From: Blakeslea trispora
Taxonomy: Eukaryota > Mucoromycota > Mucoromycetes > Mucorales > Choanephoraceae
Assembly: GCA_025331445.1 (NCBI GenBank)
Contig: JAIWNE010000021.1
Span: forward strand, 124,001-188,000
Direction of reading: 5' to 3'
Length of the DNA: 64,000 bases
Shown here: in pieces, positions 1 to 11,338 of the stretch
Layout of the letters: every line of letters starts with the position of its first letter
Numbering within the stretch: the stretch's first letter is position 1
Made by a program: the position numbers and the translations under genes
The notes under the pieces: model-generated
Seen by the model: only the letters and a program-made list of their open reading frames with translations
Database searches by the model: none
What the model was told of the DNA's origin: nothing

Positions 1-708
1 TAGTGTCTCTTTAAACTCGTGATCACTTGAATTAAATGTAGTTCTAAGAAGAAGCCAAAACGCATGTATGCTACTCAATATCTTTCAGGCCAAATCCAGT
101 TGTGTGCAAGAGAAACTTGTTGTTTTCTTGTTATGATACTCAGTCAAGTGTAGAGTATCTGAGAGAGAGAGGGATTCTTTATCCTCAAAACGAATATGTT
201 GTCTCCCAAAAGAGCCATGTTGATCAATCCATCATCCGCAAAACGAGCCTGCTGATGCTATAGATTTTGCATCTCACATATGCCCTCATTTGACTAGAGT
301 TACCACACAAGGACCTGAATTAGCAGTTGGTTGCATTAAGTTATCCCCAACATTGTCTCAATTTAATAAAAGTGTGCATTACTGACAACAGATAATGCAA
401 AATAAACAATGGCGCAGCAACATAATCTTATAGTTGTCAAGGCTTTAAATAATGAAATATTAACACGGAGCGCCAGCAGAAAGTAGATACATCATCATTG
501 ACCATAAAAAAAAGAGAGCCCTTATTTCAGCTCTTTGTTAAGCGTATTTACCAAGTTATTTTTAGATGTTACATAAAATAGTTGCAAACAATAACTTTTT
601 TTTTCTGTAATAAATCAAGCGCGGGAAACAATCATAATATAAAACTACTACTTTTATTCGGTCAATTGGATCTTTTTCTTTTTTTTTCAATTCCTCCTTG
701 TCAATTGT
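1..708. other. Intergenic, no gene recognised
   Basis: AT-rich DNA with short poly-A and poly-T tracts and no coding stretch that I can support. The last about 100 bases are pyrimidine-rich and lie directly upstream of the WD40 gene that starts at 709, so they probably contain its promoter and leader. Confidence 0.5.
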
Positions 709-3189
709 ATGTATTCTTCCAGTAGCTCGAATGAAGACACTTACAGTATAGAAGAAGTCGATACAAAACTGTCCTACTCAAAATGTATATGTGCAACCAC
801 TATTTGTTTTGAAATTAAACTAAATCTGCATTTTTCTATAGTAAAAACTTGTTTGTCAGAAAATGACATACAACGAAAGCATATTCATTATATCCAACCG
901 CCCTCAAGCAGCATATCTTCTATATCGAATTCAACTGTTAATCGAAATAGACAATTGCATCATAGTGAATGCAACAGTATAAACATTGAATTCAAACACA
1001 AGCAACCTCAAAAGTTACGCAATACACCACTCACCTCGTACGTATTTACAAGAAGAATTAAAATAGTATTAACTTTTATCCTTCATTAGTCATGAACGAC
1101 ATCATCGAGTTTATAGTTGGTCAGGATTTAATGAAACATTATACCGACAGAAAATCAATCGCAATTCATTTTGTTCTCTATCAACTGCTGAAAAAGCCAA
1201 TCAGTATCTTCATTTTGATAAGCGCACAAACCCTCCACATGGCAAAAAATATGCAAAAGTAAGACTAGGGCGCACATTTTTCTTTCTTCATTTACTTATT
1301 TGGTGTTACAGATCAAGTCAAGAGTAAAAATAAACAGACGCTTTGAACGAGTTGTATTGGCTCAGACACTCGCATTTGGTTGCACTGCAACTGAAGTCTT
1401 TACAGATGCTGGCGTACCCATAACAGCAAGGAGTATTGAGAATGAAGAGCCAAAACAACCACTTGATGCTATTTGGGTTGTCCGCTTTAGTAAGAATGGA
1501 AAATACATGGCAACTGCTGGTCAGAGTTGCGTTATCAATGTTTGGAAAGTACTGAGAGATACGGATCTAAGTGATAATATTCTATTGAAAGACATTTTGC
1601 CTCATGAACAGTCAATCAAAGTATTTCATGATGCACCTGTTCGTATATACAACGGCCATACAGTGGACATATTAGACCTGAGTTGGTCAAAGGTAAATGC
1701 AAATTTCATGCAGCCAAAAAAAGAAAAGAAAATAATGTGTACTATAGAATAACTTTTTGTTGTCAGGGTCGATGGACAAGACTGTCAGGTAACATTTAGT
1801 TTTACAGATTATGTTTCTCCTGTTAAGCATATATGATATCAGATTATGGCACATATCGCAAGCCACTTGTCTTTGTGCATTTAGGCATACAGATATAGTG
1901 ACCAGTGTCCGTTTCCATCCAAAGGTATCTTTGTCGTTTTCCCGAAAAATTAAAGGAAGATCTCATTTGACACATCACATCTCAAAAATTAGGACGATAG
2001 ATTTTTTTTATCTGGCTGTTTGGATAGTAGAGTCAGATTATGGAATATTCCAGAAAAACGTATTGCCTTTTGGAACGAGATTGCCCATGGAAGTACGATC
2101 ACAGCTGCAGGATTTACCTTAGATGGACGATCTGTTTGTGTTGGCACTAATCGAGGAGATGTTTTGTTTTATGAGACTCAAGGACTGAAGTATAACACGC
2201 AGATATCAATAAAAAAACACCGGAAGAAGAGTGGCAAAAAAGTGACAGGTATTGAACCTATGCCTGGCTTGCCAGCTGGCGAGGAGCGTATACTTGTAAC
2301 AACAAATGACTCTCGGATATGGACGATCAACATGAAAGATAAGAGTTATGTATATACCTATAAAGGATTGCAAAATGAAACAATGCAGATCAAAGCTTCA
2401 TTTAGCGATGATGGCCGTTATATCATTTGTGGATCAGAAGATGGCTGCGTCTATATGTGGTGCACCGATCAAGTCAGCTATTCGCCATTTCAACACTGGA
2501 AAGAGAGTCATTTGCGAGCAGCTGCAAATTTATACAGCTTAGGCGATCAGTTTGCTCACACAGTTATGCAGTATGAAATAAGTTCAAGCCAACAATCTTC
2601 AAAAAAGCTTTCGCGATGGATAAAGAAAGGCGAAAGGCAAGTGACTGACCGATTAAGAAGTCGAAATGAGCATTTTGATGCACACGTGCATACTGTTACT
2701 GCAGCAGTCTTTGCTCCTTTAAAAACTCGTCAAATGTTAGCAAAATCTGGAGGCGACATTATTTTTGATCACACACCAGTGGTTTTACAGAATGAACCAG
2801 GTTACTCACAACAACAGAGCCATGCCACGAGGAATATTTCCAATGAATCAAGACGCATGGAGTTCAATCCTTGCTTTAATGACAGCCAAAGCAAGAAAAG
2901 TAGTAGTAGTCAGACTATCTATAACTCTCATCATTGTACAGAAAGCCTAGATTACCAAGATACCTCTCAAGAAAATTTCAACTATCCAGATAGCCATATC
3001 TTTGTGTCTACTGATATTCATGGTGCTATTAAAGTATGGAGAATGGATTCAGGGATTTATGGACATCATAACAATTTACCGGATGAAACAGGATCCTCAA
3101 ACCAAAAGAATACCGATCGAAAGAGCGACGGATCGGCAAAGAAGCGATTGATTTCAAGACTATTGTCCAGATTCAACAACACGCCTTGA
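709..3189 (+). CDS. WDR44-like WD40-repeat protein
   Basis: Predicted 732-aa protein in six exons: 709-1037, 1090-1258, 1312-1692, 1748-1788, 1843-1924 and 1993-3189. All junctions are GT-AG and in phase. At least six WD repeats follow a low-complexity Ser-rich N-terminus, for example DAIWVVRFSKNGKYMATAG, SGSMDKTVRLWHIS, SGCLDSRVRLWNIPEKR, SEDGCVYMWCTD and, after a Ser/Gln-rich insertion, VSTDIHGAIKVWRMDSG. The repeat order and the phrase around SMDKTVRLWHIS resemble human WDR44 (a Rab11 effector) and yeast Dgr2/Ymr102c. The C-terminus is basic. The function of the fungal proteins is poorly known; a membrane-traffic or signalling scaffold is inference. The start at 709 is the first ATG of exon 1 and could be wrong. 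Confidence 0.85.
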
Positions 3190-3464
3190 TTATTTACATA
3201 GATGATGACATATACCAAGCTTATTTGACATCTAAACAGACACACTGCTTAAATCTTTTTTTCTTTTTGCGAATGATAATCATTTTGTTCTTTTGTTACA
3301 AAAAAAAGGTTACGTTATGGAAGATGTATATAGTATGTGAGGTAGTGGCTATTTAATATAGTTTCTTTGAATGGGAAAAAAGAGAGATTATATTTTTTTG
3401 GTTGCAAAGAGAATTTAAAGGTTATATAATACAAACGAAAGACAAAAAGATCCAAGGGAATACT

Positions 3465-5683
3465 CTAATCAGTGATAGACTCCTGAAGACGTCGGACAGG
3501 GTCATTCAGAGCATACCAAGCAATTGTGCTGATACCTATAATCGCAGAAAGGATACAAGCAGCCATGGCGCCTTTTCCTTTAGCAGTAAATCCATCATAG
3601 ATCAAAGTAACCCCACTAGGTGCGCCACTCAAGTCAAGTCCCATCTTTCCTGCAGCATTACCGATGGATGGAACACCACCTGCTTCACACACATCAAGAA
3701 AGGATTGAGGAAGCTTCATTCTTTGTTGAGCAACTTCAGGAGCAGTAATAAACAAGGCTGCAAGACCAGACTCCAAATGCCAATCAATATGACAATGAAA
3801 GAACCATACACCGGGATTATCGGCACGGAAACGGATGATGGAGAAGCCTTCACCATCTACACGAATCGTATCACGGCGTGAAGGATTGTCATGAACCCAT
3901 TCAACGGAGGAGCGATTGCCGTCAAAAACACCTTTACCTCGCCCCACAAGCTGGAATGTATGGCCATGGAAATGGAAAGGATGAGCATTTCCATCCAAAT
4001 TATTAAGCACTATCTCGATCATGTCCAAGTGTTTGAGTAAGAAGGCTTGAGCTTGAGGACCATATACATCCAAGTTGCTGGCATCAGATCCCATGGAAAA
4101 CATGGTATTTAAGGAAGGAACCTTAGGAGCAAGATAAGGCAGATCGTTGAACATGCCTCGATTAAGACCGTCTGTGGTGACTTGGAAATCAATGGTCAAG
4201 TTGACTTGATGATCAGGCTCAACTGCTGCTTCTGGGTAGAGAGGTCTAAGTGACATGTCATCAAATGAGGACTCTGTCATGCCTGCGGTGTCTTCACTTG
4301 GGGCGAAATTTTGATGATTTTTATCGTAGAAGATTGGAGCAGTAATATCTATAGTTTTGAAAATCAGCAAAGGAAAAAAAAACCCTTATAGATAACAAAG
4401 AAAGAAAGTTCCTTTACTTACTAGATACCAACTCTTCAGGTACTATATCAAACATAGCAGTGTCCATATCAGCATGCATATGATAGTTTAATTCCGTCGT
4501 ATTTTTAGCTTTCACCAAAACTGAGAAACGTTGAGCAGCTGTCAAATAAAGATCATCTACTAATTTAGGCTCAGTGTAAACCTAAAAAAAAGAAATATTA
4601 GGCGATCTTTTTTTTTCATGTGAATAACAAGACGCATACACCATCAACTTCAATGACTTCCATTTGATGACCATCAATCTTGTAGAAGAAAGTAGCAAAA
4701 CCAGACATGTTGATTACTCTGATACGATAGGTTTTTCCAGGGGTAAATGAAAAGGTAGTATTTGCACTATCATTGATCAACGCAGCATCTTACAAAAAAA
4801 GAGAAAGTTAAAACATTTGTATCACCAATACTTTCTTGTTGTTGTACAACAGATGTAGATACCTGGGACAGGTTCCGCACCAGTAGGATTGTAGACGGAC
4901 ATGAATTTCTTGATGTTATCGTAACTTTTATCATGGTACCAATCTTTAATATAAAGTTCTATTGTTAGCCTATCACTTTTATTTAGGTTCTGTGTAAGGG
5001 TTATGTCTTTTACCTGAAAGAGTAACAGTGATATCTTCATCGTATTTGTTTGGTTCTTCTGGACTATGAATAATCATCGGGAATCGGAGACCATCCATAT
5101 ATTGACCCTAAGTACGTCCGGATGATACCCAAAAAAGAATTTTTTAAAAGGTCTGAAAGTACTGATTTGATTGTTTTCTTTGTCTTACCATATAATGGCT
5201 ATGGATCCAGTAGGTCCCATTTTGAGTTATATTAAACTCATATTGTAAATCATAGCTTGGTGGTATAGCACTATTGTTCCACAAGTTAGAAAACAATTAA
5301 AATAAAAAAAAAGTTAAACTAACCATTGCGTTACCATGACAGGACCATCCATCCATACAGATCCATTTTGAAATTGACCATGGAAATGTAAAGCAGTAGG
5401 TTCTTCAAGGGAATTATGAACGTTGATCACCAAGGTATCACCATAGGTTACTTCTACTGGCTTTGGACTAGAAAGAAAGAAAATGATTCATTCATTGACA
5501 TGAAAATCTAATAACAGCTAAAACATACGGCCATTGATTGTTTACACCAACCACTTGACGAGGCTTTAGGTTGTCAGGATTGATGTCATTCACATAAGTT
5601 ATATTCATGTCGTAAACGACACGAGATGCCTGAATTAAATGAGCAAAGACGAATCCTTGGATCAAGAAATGATGGATTCTCAT
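3465..5683 (-). CDS. FET3: Fet3-type multicopper ferroxidase
   Basis: Plasma-membrane ferroxidase that oxidises Fe(II) so that the permease Ftr1 can import Fe(III). Eight exons on the minus strand: 5529-5683, 5324-5467, 5189-5270, 5014-5107, 4863-4943, 4640-4788, 4422-4581 and 3465-4348, giving 582 aa (yeast Fet3 has 636). I see a signal peptide (MRIHHFLIQGFVFAHLIQAS), the copper motifs HFHGQF, THR-like WIHSHYM, HPFHFHGHTFQLVGRG and HCHIDWHLESGLA (type 1/type 3 copper), and one membrane span near the C-terminus (ACILSAIIGISTIAWYAL) with a short cytosolic tail. The start is the ATG at 5683; an upstream TTG at 5692 is not needed. It is divergently paired with the permease gene at 6214, the usual fungal arrangement for reductive iron uptake. 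Confidence 0.95.
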
Positions 5684-5902
5684 TTTTCTCAAGTAGGGAA
5701 AGAAAATAAAAATAAAAGAGAGAGAGAGAGAGGGAAGAGGAGAAGAAGCTGTATTTGAATGTATATTTAAAGGATGAAAGAGAGATGTAAAACTGAGAAT
5801 AAAGACTTGTCAAACACTGTGAAAAGTTCTTTTTTTTTTTTTGAAATTACCAGATCTTTGTATTTCTTTCATCGTTTGTCACTAACAATGAAACCAGACA
5901 AA

Positions 5903-5911
5903 ATCAGATAA
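5903..5911 (+). promoter_or_regulatory. GATA-type iron-responsive motif, copy 1
   Basis: The 9-mer ATCAGATAA matches ATCWGATAA, the site described for fungal iron-sensing GATA repressors of the SreA/Sre1/Fep1 family. It sits between the ferroxidase and permease genes, which such factors repress under iron sufficiency in other fungi. Binding here is inferred. Confidence 0.6.
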
Positions 5912-5934
5912 CTAAAACATCTATGTTTAAGACT

Positions 5935-5943
5935 ATCAGATAA
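5935..5943 (+). promoter_or_regulatory. GATA-type iron-responsive motif, copy 2
   Basis: A second perfect ATCAGATAA starts 32 bp from the first, on the same strand. The spacing is about three helical turns, so two factors could bind the same face of the DNA. This is inference. Confidence 0.6.
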
Positions 5944-6213
5944 AACTTTATTTTTCATCATCTCTCAAATCGTAGCATCATTCCCGCTTTTCAATTGTGC
6001 ATCTTCCCGAAGAAAAAAAGATCTACGAATGTTTGAAAAAAGAAATAAAAAACTTTTTTTTAGTTGCTTTGAATCTCCTTCTTTCATGTTTATATTTTCA
6101 CTAAACCATCCTCTTTTCTTTTTTTTTAATCTTTTTCTTTACTTCTAGAAAAAAAAACAATTGAATTCTTGCTTGTTGTGTGAAGCTTATAATTTTGGCA
6201 AGCTAACATTCAC

Positions 6214-7425
6214 ATGTCACAAGATCTATTTAATGTACCCATCTTCTTCATCATCTTTAGAGAAACATGTGAGGCAGCCATCATTGTCTCCGTACTGCTT
6301 TCGTTTCTAAAGAAAGTTTTTGATTCAGACTCTCTTGTCTACAGACGTTTACGCAACCAAGTCTGGTTTGGAGCAGGTTTGGGTCTGTTTGTCTGTCTTT
6401 GTATCGGGGCTGCATTCATTGCTGTTTGGTACACAGTGCTTGGTAATCTTTGGGGTAACTCAGAATACATTTGGGAAGGTGTCTTTTCGCTGATTGCTAC
6501 TGTGATGATCACCATGATGGGCCTTGCCATGTTAAGAACTGAACGTATGCAAGAAAAATGGAAGCTAAAGCTGGCAAGATCCATGGAAGATAAAGGTCAA
6601 AAGCTTGGATTTAAGGCATGGATGCAAAAGTATTCCTTCTTTTTCTTACCTTTTATTACATTATTGAGAGAAGGTCTTGAAGCTGTGGTCTTTATTGGTG
6701 GCGTAGGTTTTTTTTTAGGCAAAACCATGTCTTTATGAACTCATGCCTTTTCTAATAGGTATCGCTCAATGTTACCGCTAAATCAATTCCAATTGCTGCT
6801 ATCATGGGGTTTGTCTGTGGTTGTGTGGTTGGTTTTATTATCTATCGTGGTGGTACCTTGATTCAGTTGCGTTGGTTTTTCATTGTCTCTACTATTATCC
6901 TATACCTCGTTGCTGCCGGTCTTATGTCTAGAGCTGTGGGTTTTCTTGAACAAGATGCATGGAATAAAGTGATAGGTGGTGAAGCAGCTGAAGAAAGTGG
7001 TAGTGTCATTGGCTATAAAGTGACGACTGCTGTCTGGCATGTATCTTGGGGAGATCCTGAAAAGAATTCAGCTGAAACGGGTGGATGGTAAAGTATACAA
7101 CTTACTAGAGGTGAAACATGACTTCTCATTGTTACATAGGCAAATCTTCAATGCTATTCTTGGTTGGAATAATACAGCTACCATTGGTACTATTGTGAGC
7201 TATTGTCTTTATTGGGTCTGTGTCTCTCTCTTCTTGGTCTATATGCACTGGAAAGAGAAGAACGATGTCATTCGCAAGCTGCAAAAGGGCGACATTGATC
7301 CTAAAGGTGATGTCGCTCTTGATCAAGCAAAGCTCTTTATTGATAACGAAGGTATCATTGTTGGTCAAGATGAAGATGTGATCATTTCAGATCATCAATC
7401 CACAAAAAAAGAGACTCATGTATAA
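6214..7425 (+). CDS. FTR1: High-affinity iron permease Ftr1
   Basis: Plasma-membrane Fe(III) permease, partner of the ferroxidase encoded divergently. Exons 6214-6702, 6759-7087 and 7140-7425 give 367 aa, the typical length for mucoralean Ftr1. About seven hydrophobic spans are visible. Two RExxE iron-transport motifs are present: FRETCEAAI in the first span and LREGLEAVVFIGG in the fourth. The second intron removes a segment that would otherwise break the match around AETGGWQIFNAILGW. The C-terminal tail is hydrophilic, charged and cytosolic. The first motif has Cys where most homologues have Leu or Val between the acidic residues. Confidence 0.95.
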
Positions 7426-7898
7426 ATTTACAACTTTTTTCTTGTCGTAAGAAAAAAAGTTGTTCACAAAAGAAAGCTATAGACAATTTCTCTCACTTGT
7501 TAGATCCTCATTTTTGTTCATTGTCAAGAAAGAAAGTGTTATAATAAAATCATGAACAGAAATATACTGTATTCAGCCATCTGTTTAAAGGGGATTTCGT
7601 ATAAACCACAAAAAGTGTAGTGAGGTGTAATCAACAACACAAACAAACATCAGCAATTTTGTTTACTTTCAAATATCGTTCAAGATGTTACGTTGCAAGA
7701 TATATATATATAAGAGCTCTTTTATTATGACCATGTACAACTGTATCGCTCAATTGCAATTGTATTTGGCAGAAAACCATAGTCTTTAAGAGAATTGATT
7801 ATAGAACATAAAGAAGCCTTTTCTTCAAATGCGAGCTTAATAAATAATTGTTTCTTTCTTTTTTTTCGATTATTTTTTATTGATTACTAAAGTAGATC
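7426..7898. other. Intergenic, no gene recognised
   Basis: FTR1 3' flank followed by the presumed promoter of the neurochondrin-like gene. It holds a short TA microsatellite near 7698 and pyrimidine tracts just before 7899. No coding or RNA signal was seen. Confidence 0.5.
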
Positions 7899-9412
7899 AT
7901 GGACATCACAAGTTCTTCTAGGGACAGATCGGCCGAGATCGATCGTTGTTTATCCATGATCGTACCTTCTGCTTCTGATGAGTCCAAGTTTGTAGGCATG
8001 TTGATCTTGCCTAAACTATTAGACCAAAACAAGCCCGAGGATATCGAACGCGTATTCAAGGGCATGAACTTTAAATTCATTGAAAGGCTACTACGCAACA
8101 GTAAGTACCGCTCATGTTGAAATCTGCTGAATCTAATGGCTCATGTTGTCTAGATCAAACAATGGATGCACAAGTGCCTGATCCTGTTTTAAAAGAGATT
8201 GCAGTCAACATTCTAAGCTGCTTTGCTCGTTATGACATGGCAAGTGAACCTGCCATGGCCGATCGCATCCCTGCTCTTTCTCGACTACTGACACCCAACC
8301 ATGCACTGACGCTTGAGATCCTGATGATCTTGCTGCATGTCGCCGTCAAGAAAGAAGGACTGGTCCGAATGCTTGATCCTGACGTACTCAAGAATGTATT
8401 TGAAGTCTTTTTTCAGACAGATCAGTCAGAGGAAAGAAGTGCCTGTACCGATCTCATTCTGTCCGTCTACCAGCGTAGTTGTGCCCTTCTGTCTGAAGCC
8501 AACATACCCAGTCTATCTTCGGCTCTCAAATACTCTTTTGGTACTTTGTTTTCCATTTTATCGAATGCATTGGACCAAGATCAAAAATTACTCAAGTTTG
8601 AAGCATTAAATATCCTTAGTGGTGTATTGCCTGCTGTATCATTTGAGGTAGGCTCTTCCTTTTTGTTTTCAGGGTCAATCATTACTGATACAAGTAGAGT
8701 TTTAGATGATGCAACAAGTAAAGAAAGAGCAACCAGAGACAAAAGTTGAAGATTGGTTGAATCATTTCTTAACAGGCATTCGACAACTGTTGACCAGTAA
8801 ATTACGTAAGTGGCTTACAACGAGGGAAAAAAAAAGATAACTTATCTTTCCTCTTGTATAGGTGATGAACAACGAAATAAGGCTTTCACCTTAATCGCCT
8901 GTCTTTTACGTTATTTCGGTAATGATTGGCTATTCAAATCGCTGCAAGACACCAAATCAGCCAAGCGTAGAAAGGAAAAGGCGGCCTCTGAAAATGAATC
9001 TGTGAATCAATCGTTTGCTATAGCCAATTTTCCTGCTTTACTCATTCACTTGGTCTCTATTGAAGCCAAGATTATGCTCGATGAGATCAATGACCGACTC
9101 ACACAAGAGGTGAATGAAGGCAAGACCATTGTGTCTTCAAAGCAAGCACACCAAGAAGCCATGGTACCAATGTACTTTGAAATCATAGAAGCCTCACTAG
9201 AATACCTTTCACTTCACTGTGAATCCAATGGGATGGATGCAGAGATGTTACTGAAACTAAGAACGACACTTTCTGACTTTATGGATGTTGTGATTGAATT
9301 ACTCAGACTGATACAAGATACCAAAGAGGATTTGGAGGATGATATGGTGGCACAAGCCTGTATTCGACTTGTGTCTCTTTGGATGGCAGAAGAAGGATAT
9401 GAAATGCCTTAA
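7899..9412 (+). CDS. Neurochondrin-family protein
   Basis: Predicted 448 aa from exons 7899-8100, 8154-8647, 8706-8805 and 8862-9412. The N-terminus (FVGMLILPKLLDQNKPEDIE, then FKGMNFKFIERLLRN) matches the start of the neurochondrin family, an all-alpha armadillo-like fold. In animals neurochondrin acts in neuronal signalling and SMN-linked transport; the fungal role is unknown. Several Leu-rich helical segments follow (ILSCFARYDMASEPAMADRI, LTLEILMILLHVAVKKEGLV). The third exon begins after the acceptor at 8704-8705; a nearer acceptor at 8672 would leave a 25-nt intron and a stop. The gene ends 26 bp from the convergent GFA-fold gene. Confidence 0.75.
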
Positions 9413-9438
9413 AGAATAAAGCTCTTTTTTTATTATTA

Positions 9439-9909
9439 TTATTTAGAAGGCTGAAAGCCTGTATCAAATTGATTCACGTTATTGATGGCCGTAAGATAAG
9501 CTGCTCTTGAACGCGTGTAGACTTCGGCTTGAGGCTGAAGTTCCTTTAGGCTATGAATAGCAGAGCCACCTTCTTGTGTTTCAATTAAGCCTGTCTTGAT
9601 AATCCATAGCTTGCCTTGTTCCTTCATGGGCACATTATAGACAGGACAACTACAGCGACCACAAAAATACTTGTGCTTCTCAAATCCGCTACTTACTGCT
9701 TCTCCGGGTACAATATACTGCTTCAAATGGTTATCAGGGTCTATCAATTGAACATCAGAGGATGAATAAGCAGATAAAGTCTGGAAAGCGCTTCCGGTTG
9801 ATTTTTGACAGTCAGTACAATGGCATAAAATGTTTCTTTTGGGTGGTCCAGTCAGATTGAATTGAATGGTACCACATACGCACGAGCCATGATATGTTTT
9901 AGTAGACAT
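9439..9909 (-). CDS. GFA/CENP-V-fold zinc protein
   Basis: Intronless 156-aa protein of the glutathione-dependent formaldehyde-activating (GFA)/CENP-V family. The zinc ligands expected for the fold are all visible: CVCG near residue 10, CHCTDCQ near residue 29, and CGRCSCP near residue 83. The typical family length is 130-190 aa. Members are often annotated as formaldehyde-activating enzymes, but most are of unproven substrate, so no reaction is assigned. It converges on the neurochondrin-like gene, and the start codon lies about 150 bp from the divergent RBX1 gene. Confidence 0.85.
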   Translation of the reverse strand: MSTKTYHGSCVCGTIQFNLTGPPKRNILCHCTDCQKSTGSAFQTLSAYSSSDVQLIDPDNHLKQYIVPGEAVSSGFEKHKYFCGRCSCPVYNVPMKEQGKLWIIKTGLIETQEGGSAIHSLKELQPQAEVYTRSRAAYLTAINNVNQFDTGFQPSK

Positions 9910-10059
9910 GAGAAAGAAAAGATGGTAAATGTATAACGTGTATGTGTTTAAATACCGCTTATTTTTAGGCTGACGTACAATTTCCTACTTTTATTATTCT
10001 TTTGTGAAAACTTTTTGCGCGTTTTTTCTTTTTTTTTTTTGCTTTATAAAAGTTGCATC

Positions 10060-10654
<595 letters not shown>

Positions 10655-10749
10655 AACAACAACAACAACAATACCCCCCCCCCACCCTCACGCACTCTCT
10701 TTCTTTCTTTGTTTTTTTATTATTGTTATGATTAAAGACGTCTTTTATA

Positions 10750-11338
10750 TTATCCCCAAGTGCCTACATGATGCCAATCATAATCAACATCAAAAGGAGG
10801 TTTCAATGAAGGCGGTAATTCTTTGATTTTCCAGCCAGCTGGTAATCGAGGTCGCTTTATCTTCTTGGGCTTTGGTTGCTTTTCGTGTGATTGAAGCCAC
10901 TGAATAAGTTCAGGTGGTAAGATAGGTTGGCCTATTAAAGAGATCATTAGCAAAGTAGATAAATGCATATATTATTTCGAACCTGAATAAGGATCATAGG
11001 TGATATGACTATATCGACATAACAGTTGAAATTCGCAGTAACCTTGTTGTTGATAGAATCGACAAGGTGGTCTATTCATCTGTTCTTGGAGGAACTCATT
11101 TGGGTCTAGTATGGTTTAGACTCATAGTTTATCATGTAACTAGTGGTTGTTTACCTTTATACCAATCATAATGAAGTTTTCGATTGTTGATATGAACAAC
11201 ACCTTCATTATGGCTCTTCCGATTGGCTGGATTGTCAGGAAAGGTACACTGGCAGAAATCACAAAAGTCTAGAAAGAAAAAAAAAATAAGTCAAGAGCAA
11301 ACAAGACAGACACAAACAAACTTGCAATTTCTAGGCAT
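10750..11338 (-). CDS. ZMAT5: U11/U12 snRNP 20-kDa protein (ZMAT5-like)
   Basis: Probable component of the U11/U12 di-snRNP of the minor spliceosome. Exons on the minus strand: 11326-11338, 11155-11268, 10983-11105 and 10750-10931, giving 143 aa (human protein 170). It starts MPRNYFCDFCQCTFPDN, a U1C-like C2H2 finger, continues with NRKSHNEGVVHINNRKLHYD, then a CCCH finger PPCRFYQQGYCEFQLLCRYS, and ends PRLPAGWKIKELPPSLKPPF. That order (matrin/U1C-type finger, then CCCH) is diagnostic of ZMAT5. The first intron needs a GC-AG donor (GCAAGT at 11325): only this gives Tyr at position 5 and keeps frame. The gene is convergent with RBX1. Confidence 0.88.

Larger units (their letters stand above)
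5684..6213. promoter_or_regulatory. Shared divergent FET3/FTR1 promoter
   Basis: The 530 bp between the two start codons must hold the control region of both genes. It contains two direct copies of a GATA-type iron-repressor motif (listed separately), several poly-T tracts and AT-rich TATA-like stretches, for instance near 5760 on the FET3 side. Coordinated iron regulation of the pair is inference from the arrangement and the motif. Confidence 0.7.

Noticed and set aside
8648..8672. 25-nt intron in the neurochondrin-like gene
   Set aside because: Too short, and its acceptor leads to an early stop. The acceptor at 8704-8705 gives a 58-nt intron in phase.
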